DNA of 6,782 bases. It comes from Mycobacterium sp. Its GTDB lineage: Bacteria; Actinomycetota; Actinomycetes; Mycobacteriales; Mycobacteriaceae. Shown one piece after another: positions 1-5,743 of this stretch. The stretch is taken from assembly GCA_019246375.1 (NCBI GenBank), contig JAFAQO010000589.1:1-6782 (forward strand), given 5' to 3'. A model generated the notes under the pieces. The model ran no database searches. It was not told the DNA's origin and saw only the letters and a program-made list of their open reading frames with translations. Positions within the stretch are counted from its first letter, which is position 1. Each line of letters starts with the position of its first letter. The position numbers were made by a program, and so were the translations under genes.

Positions 1-1014
1 GACATCTCGGACTTGATCGAGCGGCACCGCCACAGGGTGACGTTCGGCGACTACTTCATCACGTTTGATCCTCCCAAGCACACCGCGCACCGCTCGTTGT
101 TGAGCCGGTTGTTTACGCCGAGGCAGCTCAAGAACAACGAGGACTTCCTGTGGCGTCTTGCCGACGAGCAACTCAACCGCTTCATCGCGAAGGGCAAGTG
201 CGAGCTCGTCATCGACTACAATTTTCCGTTCACGCTCGACGCGATTACCGACCTGCTGGACGTACCCGAGGCCGACCGTGAGCGATTCCGTCGCGCTGCG
301 TACGCCAGCAGGCTCGAAGGCGACCGCAGCGGCTTCGTTGGCGTGAAAGAGGAGTGGTTCGTCGAGTACATCGAGGATCGGCGGCGCAATCCGCGCGACG
401 ACGTCCTCACCGAGCTTGCGCTGGCAACGTTTCCCGACGGCACGACACCCGACGCGATTGACGTTGCCCGCGTTGCCACCTTCATGTTTGCCGCCGGCCA
501 CGGCACGACGATCGACCTGCTGAGTCTCGCGATGCTAATGCTGGCGGAGCGACCGGACTTGCAAGAGCAGCTGCGCGAGGACAATTCAAAGATCCCGGCC
601 TTCATCGAGGAGATGCTGCGCATCGAAAGTCCGATCAAATCGAATTTCCGCATGGCGCGGCGCACCACCAGGATCGGCGACATCGATGTGCAAGCCGGTA
701 CCAGCGTACTCGTGATGAACGGTGCGGCAAACCGCGATCCACGACGGTTCGAGGAGCCCGCTGAATTCCGCCTCGGCCGCCCGAACATATTGCAGCACAT
801 GGCATTCGGCCGCGGTATTCACACTTGTCCGGGCGCCCCGATTGCACGCGCCGAAGTGCGGGTGAGCCTGGAACGAATCCTTGACCGGATGGCCGACATT
901 CGGCTTTCAGAGGCCGAGCACGGTCCGGCAGGCGCTCGTCGGCTCAAATGGGACCGCACCTTTCTGTTCAGGCGCCTCAAGGAAATGCACCTCGAGTTCA
1001 CTCCGGTTCAGTGA
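1..1014 (+). CDS. Cytochrome P450, 5'-truncated by the window edge
   Basis: This is a haem-thiolate monooxygenase of the soluble bacterial class, expected to be cytosolic and fed electrons by a ferredoxin and its reductase. The frame is open from base 1 with no stop, so the real start lies upstream; 337 residues are visible against about 400-430 for the family. Counting from base 1, the C-helix region (HTAHRSLLSRLF) is at about 27-38, the I-helix motif AGHGTT at 165-170, the ExxR motif (EMLR) at 204-207, and the haem loop FGRGIHTCPG ends near residue 278, with the haem-ligand Cys276 encoded at 826-828. The I-helix motif has Gly where most P450s have Asp or Glu before the conserved Thr, which may alter proton delivery. 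No redox partner is visible. An S51-type peptidase follows 144 bp downstream on the same strand. The family is certain; substrate and CYP number are not. Confidence 0.95.
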   Translation, partial: DISDLIERHRHRVTFGDYFITFDPPKHTAHRSLLSRLFTPRQLKNNEDFLWRLADEQLNRFIAKGKCELVIDYNFPFTLDAITDLLDVPEADRERFRRAAYASRLEGDRSGFVGVKEEWFVEYIEDRRRNPRDDVLTELALATFPDGTTPDAIDVARVATFMFAAGHGTTIDLLSLAMLMLAERPDLQEQLREDNSKIPAFIEEMLRIESPIKSNFRMARRTTRIGDIDVQAGTSVLVMNGAANRDPRRFEEPAEFRLGRPNILQHMAFGRGIHTCPGAPIARAEVRVSLERILDRMADIRLSEAEHGPAGARRLKWDRTFLFRRLKEMHLEFTPVQ

Positions 1015-1072
1015 GCCGTTCCATTGCGAAGACCGGCGACCGCGACCGAGCCGACAACCGTCGAACAAGAGG

Positions 1073-1162
1073 ATGGCGCGAGACTTTCGAGACTTTGGAG
1101 ACAGGCGAGCGAATTCGGACGGCTCTCACGCCAGCGGGCTGGCGTCTGACGGTGTGCGGTGA
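1073..1162 (+). CDS. Possible 29-codon small ORF upstream of the peptidase
   Basis: An ATG at 1073 opens a 29-codon frame rich in Arg, Asp, Gly and Ser, containing the near-repeat RDFRDF. Its TGA (1160-1162) overlaps the GTG start of the peptidase (1159-1161) as GTGA, the usual geometry for translational coupling. The peptidase has no Shine-Dalgarno site of its own, which fits coupling. Against it: AGAGG abuts the ATG with no spacer, the peptide matches no family I know, and third-position GC is no better than in the neighbouring frame, which is also open across this stretch. It could be a leader peptide, a peptide substrate, or chance. Confidence 0.2.
   Translation: MARDFRDFGDRRANSDGSHASGLASDGVR
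1079..1096 (+). repeat. Perfect tandem duplication of a 9-bp unit
   Basis: CGAGACTTT occurs twice back to back (1079-1087 and 1088-1096), followed by the related GGAGAC. Because the unit is a multiple of three it keeps frame, giving RDFRDF in one frame and ETFETLET in another. It may be a slippage product; function is unknown. Confidence 0.7.
1128..1145 (+). terminator. Strong hairpin between the P450 and peptidase genes
   Basis: ACGCCAGC (1128-1135) is perfectly complementary to GCTGGCGT (1138-1145), giving a GC-rich 7-bp stem with a CGGG loop. No T-run follows, so it is not a classic intrinsic terminator. It ends 13 bases before the peptidase GTG and lies inside the possible small ORF. It could end or weaken the P450 transcript, or control access to the peptidase start. 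Confidence 0.45.
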
Positions 1163-1908
1163 CTGAGACGGCACCACAACTCCAACCGCTCTATCTGTTG
1201 GCGGACAGTCAGCTGCTGTTCTGCAAGCGGCGTGACCGACTGCTCCTCGATGCAGCCCTCGATGGATTGGCTCGGGACACACAACTGAGCGCGGCCTACA
1301 TCGGTGCCTCCAATGGGGATCGTCCGGAGTTCTACGGGATCTTCGAGGCGGCGGTGGATGCGATTGGGATCACCGACCGTCGCATGATTGATTCGTCGTT
1401 CGGACCAGACGACCGCGCCTTCCTGGAGCGTGCTCAGTTGGTCGTCCTCGCGGGCGGCGATGTACGTCTTGGCTGGAACACGTTCGAGAAAACCGGCATG
1501 AAAGAGGTGATCTTGGGCCGGTACGTCCAAGGGGCGGTCCTGGTGGGCATTTCAGCCGGCGCGGTCCAGCTCGGACGCTATGGAGTCGTCGAGACACCGG
1601 AATCTCCCGCGACCGAGCTACTCGAGGTGTTCAGGCTCGTCTCCTTGGTCATCGACACGCACGACGAGCGAGCTCAGTGGGCGCGGCTGTCGCGCACGAT
1701 TCATTTGCTGGAGGGAGCGGCCATCGGGCTCGGAATCCCCTCCGGTGGCGGAGTCATGGTGCACCCGGATGCCACCATCGAGCCTCTGCGGCGTCCCGCA
1801 CACGAATTCCGTTTCGAGGGCACTCGCGTCACGCACTCACTGTTGTGCGCCGAAGAGGGCAACCGACTCTGGTTCGCCCGGCCGGTAAAACCCCAGAACG
1901 GCCTTTGA
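1159..1908 (+). CDS. S51-family, cyanophycinase-like serine peptidase
   Basis: The 249-residue protein has the class I glutamine-amidotransferase-like fold of S51 peptidases (peptidase E, cyanophycinase). Visible landmarks are YIGASNGD (47-54), VVLAGGD (95-101), the nucleophile elbow GISAGAV with Ser132 (130-136), and DTHDERAQWARL (166-177), which matches the cyanophycinase block DQH..R.R..RL and supplies His168. No signal peptide or membrane segment is seen, so it is probably cytosolic. Where cyanophycinases carry an IDE motif it has GIPSGGG (192-198), so one conserved acidic residue seems absent. The GTG at 1159 is the first possible start, because an in-frame TGA lies at 1147-1149; no Shine-Dalgarno site is visible. 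The natural substrate is unknown; no cyanophycin synthetase is in view. An IS remnant begins at or just after the stop, so the C-terminus could have been altered. Confidence 0.85.
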   Translation: MTETAPQLQPLYLLADSQLLFCKRRDRLLLDAALDGLARDTQLSAAYIGASNGDRPEFYGIFEAAVDAIGITDRRMIDSSFGPDDRAFLERAQLVVLAGGDVRLGWNTFEKTGMKEVILGRYVQGAVLVGISAGAVQLGRYGVVETPESPATELLEVFRLVSLVIDTHDERAQWARLSRTIHLLEGAAIGLGIPSGGGVMVHPDATIEPLRRPAHEFRFEGTRVTHSLLCAEEGNRLWFARPVKPQNGL

Positions 1909-1928
1909 CGGTTTGGTAGACACAGTGG
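1906..1928. repeat. Probable outer end of a decayed IS3-type element
   Basis: Directly outside the stop of the transposase remnant, the minus strand reads CACTGTGTCTACCAAACCG, which resembles the ends of actinobacterial IS3-family elements as I remember them. If the element starts with TG at 1906, its first bases provide the peptidase's TGA stop. The other end and a target duplication are not recognisable, so the boundary is tentative. Confidence 0.35.
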
Positions 1929-2054
1929 TCAGGCGGCTTGTACCGGCTGAGTGAGTCGGTCTTCGAAGTCGACCGGGCTGATCGGCCATAGGTATCGGTC
2001 GTAGAACTCGATCTTCATTGTGGCCCAGAATGATTCGGCCTGCGGGCGCCAGTA
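1929..2054 (-). pseudogene. IS3-family transposase C-terminal remnant with internal deletion
   Basis: Read leftward, this encodes QAESFWATMKIEFYDRYLWP followed directly by ISPVDFEDRLTQPVQAA and a stop. The first block is the integrase-core segment of IS3-family OrfB around its last catalytic Glu (usually DNA.AESFWATLK.EFYDR). The second is the family's extreme C-terminus, normally preceded by a YNRRR.HSALG segment. About 30 residues that usually lie between them are missing, with the junction near 1982/1983, so an in-frame deletion has removed the end of the catalytic domain. Everything N-terminal of the DNA.AESF motif, including the first two catalytic acidic residues, is also gone. It is therefore a dead relic. 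A tyrosine at 2052-2054 probably marks the last alignable residue (family SYDNA.AESF). Family assignment is confident; the subgroup is not. Confidence 0.8.
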
Positions 2055-2072
2055 TGGTTCGCTCGTCTCGAC

Positions 2073-2216
2073 TAGACGGTCTGGAGAACCGAGAGCATCA
2101 ATCCGTTCGACGACGATGGCAGCTTTTTCGTCTTGGTCAATGACGAGGAGCAATACACCCTAGCCGACCTTCGCCGACGTTCCAGCCGGCTGGCGGGTGG
2201 TTTACGGCGAAGCCGA
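2073..2216 (-). pseudogene. Frame-broken RelE/ParE-like toxin remnant
   Basis: No single frame is intact, but pieces in successive minus-strand frames line up with the C-terminal half of RelE/ParE toxins. [15 protein letters not shown] (from 2203 leftward) resembles the family's GKPLRGELEGRHSARRG block. After a frame change, VLLLVIDQDEKAAIVVERID (start about 2156) resembles the RVIYRIDDE...VVVLRIDHR strand pair. The RGDYR linker between them appears deleted, and the remnant runs leftward into the IS3 relic. Further right, VGFA in a third frame may be the preceding family VGKPL-type segment. I see no antitoxin. This rests on visual pattern matching of a decayed sequence, so it is tentative; a chance match is possible. 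Confidence 0.4.
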
Positions 2217-2255
2217 CCGCGCTGCGTGTCTGGACTACACGAGCCGGACACCGGT

Positions 2256-3095
2256 TCAATCCTTGACGCAGTGGTACATCCGGAACGACAGTTCTCCGCG
2301 TTGCAGGTCGCGGTAGACCCGGGTGCCCTGCCCGACTGCGAATGCGCGGCCGACGCGGCGCAGCAACGCTGACGGATACCGATCGACCACGTTCAGTGAC
2401 CAATGATGCGCATTTTTCTCTATCCCGCGCAGAACCTCCGCATTGACAACCCTGCCACAACGCTGCCTCATCGGCGCCTCGGCAATCGCCGAATCCCACG
2501 CGGCAATAAGGTGGCGAGGCCGCAGATCCGCATACAAAAAATGCCCTCCCGGGCGCAGCACGCGCGCCACTTCGGCAAGGAAACGGGGAAACCGAGGGTA
2601 GCAATGCGAGGCTTCGACATTGATCACCGCGTCGAAGGACTGGTCGACGAAGGGCAGGTTCTCGGCGTCGCCCAGCACGAACTCCAGGCCGGGCAGATTG
2701 TGCCTTTCTCGGCAAAACGCAATGCCGGCTGGATTGAAGTCCAGCCCCGTATACGAGGCCGGGTGCAAGGTCCGCACGAGGTACGAAGCTCCGCCCCCGT
2801 GGCCGCAACTTACCTCAAGCACCTGTGCGCCGCTGAGATCAGCCTGCCTCGCCGTGCGGTGGTAGAGCTGGATGTAGAACCGGTTGGGCTCGTCGGACGC
2901 CACCAGCGGAAGACCCATTGGCGGATCCTCCTCATAGCCCACGTTGAGAAACAAGACATCGTCCGCGGAGAGCCGACGGGTCAAGGAGGGATACCGGCGC
3001 TTCCAAACGCGTTTCTGTAACCGGGCGAATTCCACGCGGTACATGAGGCGTGAGATTCGGGTGACGGTTTCAGATCCCACGCGGTTGAAAGCCAT
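2256..3095 (-). CDS. SAM-dependent methyltransferase, phthiotriol/phenolphthiotriol dimycocerosate type
   Basis: The 279-residue class I methyltransferase closely resembles mycobacterial Rv2952 (270 residues), which O-methylates phthiotriol and phenolphthiotriol dimycocerosates, cell-envelope lipids; relatives methylate glycolipid sugars. Shared blocks include [11 protein letters not shown] (54-64), the SAM-binding motif [16 protein letters not shown] (92-106), TGLDF with the acidic ribose-binding Asp119, GDAENLPF (142-149), NVEASHCYP (159-167), VLRPGG (179-184) and NAEVLRGI (218-225). The ATG at 3093-3095 is chosen because it starts MAF as in Rv2952; an upstream in-frame GTG/ATG extension of 55 residues has no family similarity. 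No good Shine-Dalgarno site precedes it. It stands alone: no polyketide synthase or other lipid gene is in the window, so the exact acceptor is uncertain and could be a related lipid or another hydroxylated product. Confidence 0.9.
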   Translation of the reverse strand: MAFNRVGSETVTRISRLMYRVEFARLQKRVWKRRYPSLTRRLSADDVLFLNVGYEEDPPMGLPLVASDEPNRFYIQLYHRTARQADLSGAQVLEVSCGHGGGASYLVRTLHPASYTGLDFNPAGIAFCRERHNLPGLEFVLGDAENLPFVDQSFDAVINVEASHCYPRFPRFLAEVARVLRPGGHFLYADLRPRHLIAAWDSAIAEAPMRQRCGRVVNAEVLRGIEKNAHHWSLNVVDRYPSALLRRVGRAFAVGQGTRVYRDLQRGELSFRMYHCVKD

Positions 3096-3143
3096 GCCCG
3101 GAAGTATGACAGATAGCAGTACCCCCACGGGTCTTCGGCGATT

Positions 3144-3149
3144 AGTGTA
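3144..3149 (-). promoter_or_regulatory. Possible -10 element for the methyltransferase
   Basis: On the minus strand this reads TACACT, matching the mycobacterial TANNNT -10 pattern. It would place transcription start about 40 bases before the ATG. No convincing -35 box accompanies it, so support is weak. Confidence 0.22.
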
Positions 3150-3175
3150 GCCCCGGCCCGAAGCGCAACACATCA

Positions 3176-3196
3176 CTGACGACAACCCTGACGACA
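3176..3196. repeat. Direct repeat CTGACGACA, 12-bp period
   Basis: CTGACGACA occurs at 3176-3184 and again at 3188-3196, so equivalent positions are 12 bp apart, a little more than one helical turn. It lies upstream of the methyltransferase, about 30 bp beyond its candidate -10 element, where a regulator site could sit. It could equally be a chance duplication. Confidence 0.5.
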
Positions 3197-3398
3197 GATG
3201 CACGCTCCACAACGCCCACACAAGACGACCAGTGCGATTAGTTGCCACCCACCGATTCATGGCTGGACGGGGCTGCTGCCGCTGAAGGTGGGTACGCGGT
3301 TTCGCGGGTACAACCGCCTCGGACCCTATAGTCAGTTAGTTGGCGAAAACACGTCGGCGGTGTCCACAACGTCGTGTCGATGATCACCGAAATCATGG

Positions 3399-3419
3399 GG
3401 GCGCTTATCGATGACGCCC
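3399..3419 (-). terminator. Weak hairpin after the SMP-30-like gene
   Basis: GGGCG (3399-3403) pairs with CGCCC (3415-3419) around an 11-base loop, immediately beyond the stop at 3421-3423. There is no U-run in the minus-strand transcript. It is a candidate operon 3' end only by position. Confidence 0.25.
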
Positions 3420-3420
3420 T

Positions 3421-4392
3421 TCAGTCCACTGCGAACTCGATGCGTAGCAGCTGGGCGGGTCGAACGATGCCGTCCGGTGGCGGCGCGGTGGTCCCGCCGT
3501 CGGTGGTGAGGTAGGCAACGCGGCCGTAGTCGTTGGGTCCGCGGCCCCAGGCGAGACTGGATGGTCCGACGAGTTGTCCGGTGAACGGCTCGCCGGCCAC
3601 GATGTCACGTTGCGCGCCATGTTGGCCCACCCGCAACGGCACCCGGTCGATGGTGTTTTCGCGGTGCGTGGTCAGGTAGGCCACACCGACGTTTTCATCG
3701 ATGCAGAAGTCGTCGGCCATGGTGCCGCCGGCGACGAATTCGGGTTCGCCGGCCGGTTCATGCGTATGGGGATCGACGGCGACACGCATGAAAAGCCTTA
3801 GCGCCGTTGAGGTGTAGTAGACGAAGTTACCTCGCGCGGCGTAGCGGATACCGTTGATTCCTGGTTGCGCCCAGCCTGGGTTGAGGGGATTGTCAGGAAG
3901 AAAAGCCATGGACTCATGCTGCAGCCACACCCGCGCGTTCGCTGCCAGACCGTCCTTGGACAGGTCAACACGCCAGATCAGACCGGCAAGAGAGTCGGCG
4001 ACCAGCATGATCCGTGGGGCGATGAGGCAGCTGCCGTTGAGCACCGCGCTGGGCTGATCGAGGGTGAGAACCCTGGTGGCGGTGACCGGCGCGCCGGGGC
4101 TCCAGCCGCGCAGATCGACCCGCTTGACGGTGGCCGGGGCCCACGTGCAGACATAGAACACGTCGGGCTCGGCCTCAACGATGCCCATGGTGAGCGCATC
4201 GAAGGTGTACACCGGGACCGGATCGAGCGGCAGGTCGGCGTCTGGGGCCGGGACATACCACAGCTGTTTGTGTTTGAGGACGGTGACCAAGATCGAACCA
4301 TCGGAGCGTACGGCCAGGTTCTCCAGGAAGAAGTGCTCCGGAAAGTAGGCGATGGTGGTGAGTCTTGCACCCGTGCCGTTATGGATTGTCAT
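3421..4392 (-). CDS. SMP-30/gluconolactonase-like beta-propeller protein
   Basis: The 323-residue protein has the repeating short-strand pattern of a six-bladed beta-propeller of the SMP-30/gluconolactonase/LRE type, which bind a divalent metal and usually hydrolyse lactones. Likely metal ligands by family pattern are Glu24 (FFLENLAV), Asn180 in PGINGIRYA (177-185) and Asp227 in ADDFCID (226-232); VYYTSTALRLFMRV (191-204) is the matching propeller strand. No signal peptide is seen, suggesting a cytosolic enzyme. The ATG at 4390-4392 is supported by GAGGAAGG at 4398-4405, five bases away. It is the last gene of a leftward operon with two CMD-family genes, separated from the nearest by 86 bp holding a strong hairpin. 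Family membership is fairly secure; the lactonase role is inferred, and some homologous propellers have other or no known activity. Confidence 0.8.
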   Translation of the reverse strand: MTIHNGTGARLTTIAYFPEHFFLENLAVRSDGSILVTVLKHKQLWYVPAPDADLPLDPVPVYTFDALTMGIVEAEPDVFYVCTWAPATVKRVDLRGWSPGAPVTATRVLTLDQPSAVLNGSCLIAPRIMLVADSLAGLIWRVDLSKDGLAANARVWLQHESMAFLPDNPLNPGWAQPGINGIRYAARGNFVYYTSTALRLFMRVAVDPHTHEPAGEPEFVAGGTMADDFCIDENVGVAYLTTHRENTIDRVPLRVGQHGAQRDIVAGEPFTGQLVGPSSLAWGRGPNDYGRVAYLTTDGGTTAPPPDGIVRPAQLLRIEFAVD

Positions 4393-4462
4393 CGTAGCCT
4401 TCCTCAGTGGATCGTCCGTTGTGTTTGGCCGTCGCGGCGGCGGAATGCGCTGGTTCCCCGGT

Positions 4463-4478
4463 GCCCGCTACTGCGGGC
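4463..4478 (-). terminator. Perfect hairpin directly after the second CMD gene
   Basis: GCCCGC (4463-4468) and GCGGGC (4473-4478) form a perfect 6-bp all-GC stem with a 4-base loop. It begins on the base next to the TAA stop of the CMD gene (4479-4481) in the minus-strand transcript. No U-run follows. It may partially terminate, or protect the upstream mRNA, thereby lowering the SMP-30 gene's expression relative to the CMD genes. Confidence 0.5.
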
Positions 4479-5087
4479 TTAGATGGGCGCGGGTACCTCG
4501 AACAAGGTCAGCGTGGTGCACACCGCGTGGTAGGCGCCGATGAGGGCGGCCATGTCGACCAAACCCTGCTTGCCAAAGGCCTTTTCGGCCTCATGGTAGA
4601 GCGCGTCATCGACGCGGTGGGTGCTGCTCAGTTGCCGCGCGACATGTCCGGCGATCTTCTCGTGCTCGCTCAGCTGGTCGGGAATGTCTCCGTTGGCCAA
4701 TCCCGTGACGGCGTGCGCGGAGATGCCGGCCGCGCGGGCGGCGGCCGAGTGGGCATAAAGCTCGTAGTCGGCGCGCCAGACCGCCCCGACGGCCAGGATG
4801 ACGACCTGGCGCACCCGCTCGGGAAGTGAGGTGTGCATCAGCTCAAACATCTGCAGCTCAACAAATTTCGCCGAGATCGCCGGGCTGTAGAGCGCAGGGT
4901 TGAACGGACCGATGAGGCGTCTGTCACCGGTGGTGGCCTGGGCGCCGACGCTATCGACCCCCGCCACCAGCGTGTTGGACAACAAGTCGACAAGGCCTTT
5001 TTGATCGTCGGTCAACTCGGCGGGGTCGACCAGGGGCAGGCGCCCGCCGAGGGTGTCGGTGTGAGCGGGCACTGTGTGTGCGGTCAT
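4479..5087 (-). CDS. Carboxymuconolactone decarboxylase (CMD)-family protein, second gene of the operon
   Basis: The 202-residue all-helical protein has the CMD/AhpD-like core: RVRQVVILAVGAVWRADYEL (91-110) followed by YAHSAAARAAGI, with the conserved Glu109 and His113 of the family's E...H pattern. It lacks the CxxC pair of AhpD, so a peroxidase-partner role is unlikely. The C-terminal part LVDMAALIGAYHAVCTTLTL (176-195) matches the same region of the neighbouring CMD protein, marking them as diverged paralogues. The ATG at 5085-5087 has AGGAGA six bases upstream (5094-5099). It lies 72 bp after the first CMD gene and 86 bp before the SMP-30-like gene. Possible roles are decarboxylation or isomerisation of a ring-cleavage lactone; the actual reaction is unknown, since many family members are uncharacterised. 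Confidence 0.85.
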   Translation of the reverse strand: MTAHTVPAHTDTLGGRLPLVDPAELTDDQKGLVDLLSNTLVAGVDSVGAQATTGDRRLIGPFNPALYSPAISAKFVELQMFELMHTSLPERVRQVVILAVGAVWRADYELYAHSAAARAAGISAHAVTGLANGDIPDQLSEHEKIAGHVARQLSSTHRVDDALYHEAEKAFGKQGLVDMAALIGAYHAVCTTLTLFEVPAPI

Positions 5088-5159
5088 GGTGATTCTCCTG
5101 TCTATCGTTGTGTCGGTTGTGTTCTCATGCGCCGTGGGCGTGACACCCCTGTGTGGTGG

Positions 5160-5735
5160 CTATTGCGGCAGGGCCGTCGTATCGGCGTTGGATGGGACGT
5201 CGTAGGCGGCCAGAGTCATCGACACGGCGGTGAACCAGCCGATCAGGACTGTGACATCGACGATGCCCGCGTCGCCCAACAGGTCTTTGGCGCGCCGGTA
5301 TAGCCCCAGTGGCACCACCCGCGGGCTGATCAACGCCGTGGACAGCTCGTAGATCACCTGCTCGCGTGGGTCGTCAAAAGAGGTGGGTAGCCCGGCGATC
5401 AGCGCCTGCACCTTCTCGGGTGCCAACCCACCGATCCACTGGCCGATGATTTCGTGTTCGTAGTTGCCGTAAGCGGCGCACCACCTGCCGTTGATCAGAT
5501 TGGTGACGATCTCGATCTCGGCCTTGGTCAGGGTTGACTGGGTCTGAAAGTAGGCTCCCGTAGGCACGATGGTCTCTGACAGCCTCGGGTTGGCCAGCCA
5601 GATCTTGTGCGGGCCGGGCACCATCCCCCGTAGCTGCTTGGTGAACTCGTAGGCCGCCTTCATGTCGGGCGCCATCTTGTCGAGGGGTGTCTCTTGATAG
5701 CGGCCAAAGGTTCCGAAGTCCGCACTGTCACTCAT
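5160..5735 (-). CDS. CMD-family protein, first gene of the operon
   Basis: The 191-residue protein belongs to the CMD/AhpD-like fold: TKAEIEIVTNLINGRWCAAY (70-89) then GNYEHEIIGQWIGGL, with His94 aligned to the family histidine, and a shared tail VDVTVLIGWFTAVSMTLAAY (159-178). The usual Glu four residues before that His is Gly90; a Glu (93) sits directly before the His instead, so its chemistry may differ from its neighbour's. A single Cys (86) is present, not CxxC. The ATG at 5733-5735 is chosen over an in-frame start 99 bases upstream because AGAGGAG (5744-5750) sits eight bases away and the longer version would begin inside the regulatory region. It leads the three-gene leftward operon and faces the PucR-type regulator across 141 bp. 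Function unknown; a heteromer with the second CMD protein is conceivable. Confidence 0.83.
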   Translation of the reverse strand: MSDSADFGTFGRYQETPLDKMAPDMKAAYEFTKQLRGMVPGPHKIWLANPRLSETIVPTGAYFQTQSTLTKAEIEIVTNLINGRWCAAYGNYEHEIIGQWIGGLAPEKVQALIAGLPTSFDDPREQVIYELSTALISPRVVPLGLYRRAKDLLGDAGIVDVTVLIGWFTAVSMTLAAYDVPSNADTTALPQ

Positions 5736-5743
5736 CTGATCTG

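Larger units (their letters stand above)
3096..3420. other. Non-coding interval between the methyltransferase and the SMP-30 gene
   Basis: I see no convincing gene in these 325 bases. Open frames crossing it show no family motif and include the spurious upstream extension of the methyltransferase. It holds a TANNNT-type element facing the methyltransferase (3144-3149), a 9-bp direct repeat (3176-3196), and a weak hairpin at the end of the SMP-30 gene (3399-3419). The part at about 3240-3390 is unassigned and may be decayed coding sequence. Confidence 0.5.

Noticed and set aside
1159..1908. Calling the S51 protein a true cyanophycinase
   Set aside because: No cyanophycin synthetase is visible, and a conserved acidic motif differs, so only family-level naming is justified.
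2244..2254. CCGG-ACA-CCGG mini-hairpin after the methyltransferase stop
   Set aside because: The stem is only 4 bp with a 3-base loop and no U-run, too weak to call a terminator.
2137..2808. Minus-strand 223-codon open frame overlapping the methyltransferase
   Set aside because: It is low-complexity Arg/Ala/Gly-rich and out of frame with a gene that has clear motifs; only its last few codons may preserve toxin-remnant sequence.
2403..3020. Plus-strand 205-codon open frame opposite the methyltransferase
   Set aside because: It is an antisense frame of a high-GC gene, with no recognisable domain.
2256..3260. Longer 334-residue version of the methyltransferase
   Set aside because: The extra 55 N-terminal residues have no family similarity, and the internal ATG at 3093-3095 begins MAF as in Rv2952.
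3865..4482. Plus-strand 205-codon open frame opposite the SMP-30-like gene
   Set aside because: Antisense by-product of high GC; the minus-strand propeller protein has a Shine-Dalgarno site and family motifs.
4479..5735. AhpD-type alkylhydroperoxidase for the CMD proteins
   Set aside because: Neither protein has the CxxC pair needed for AhpD activity.
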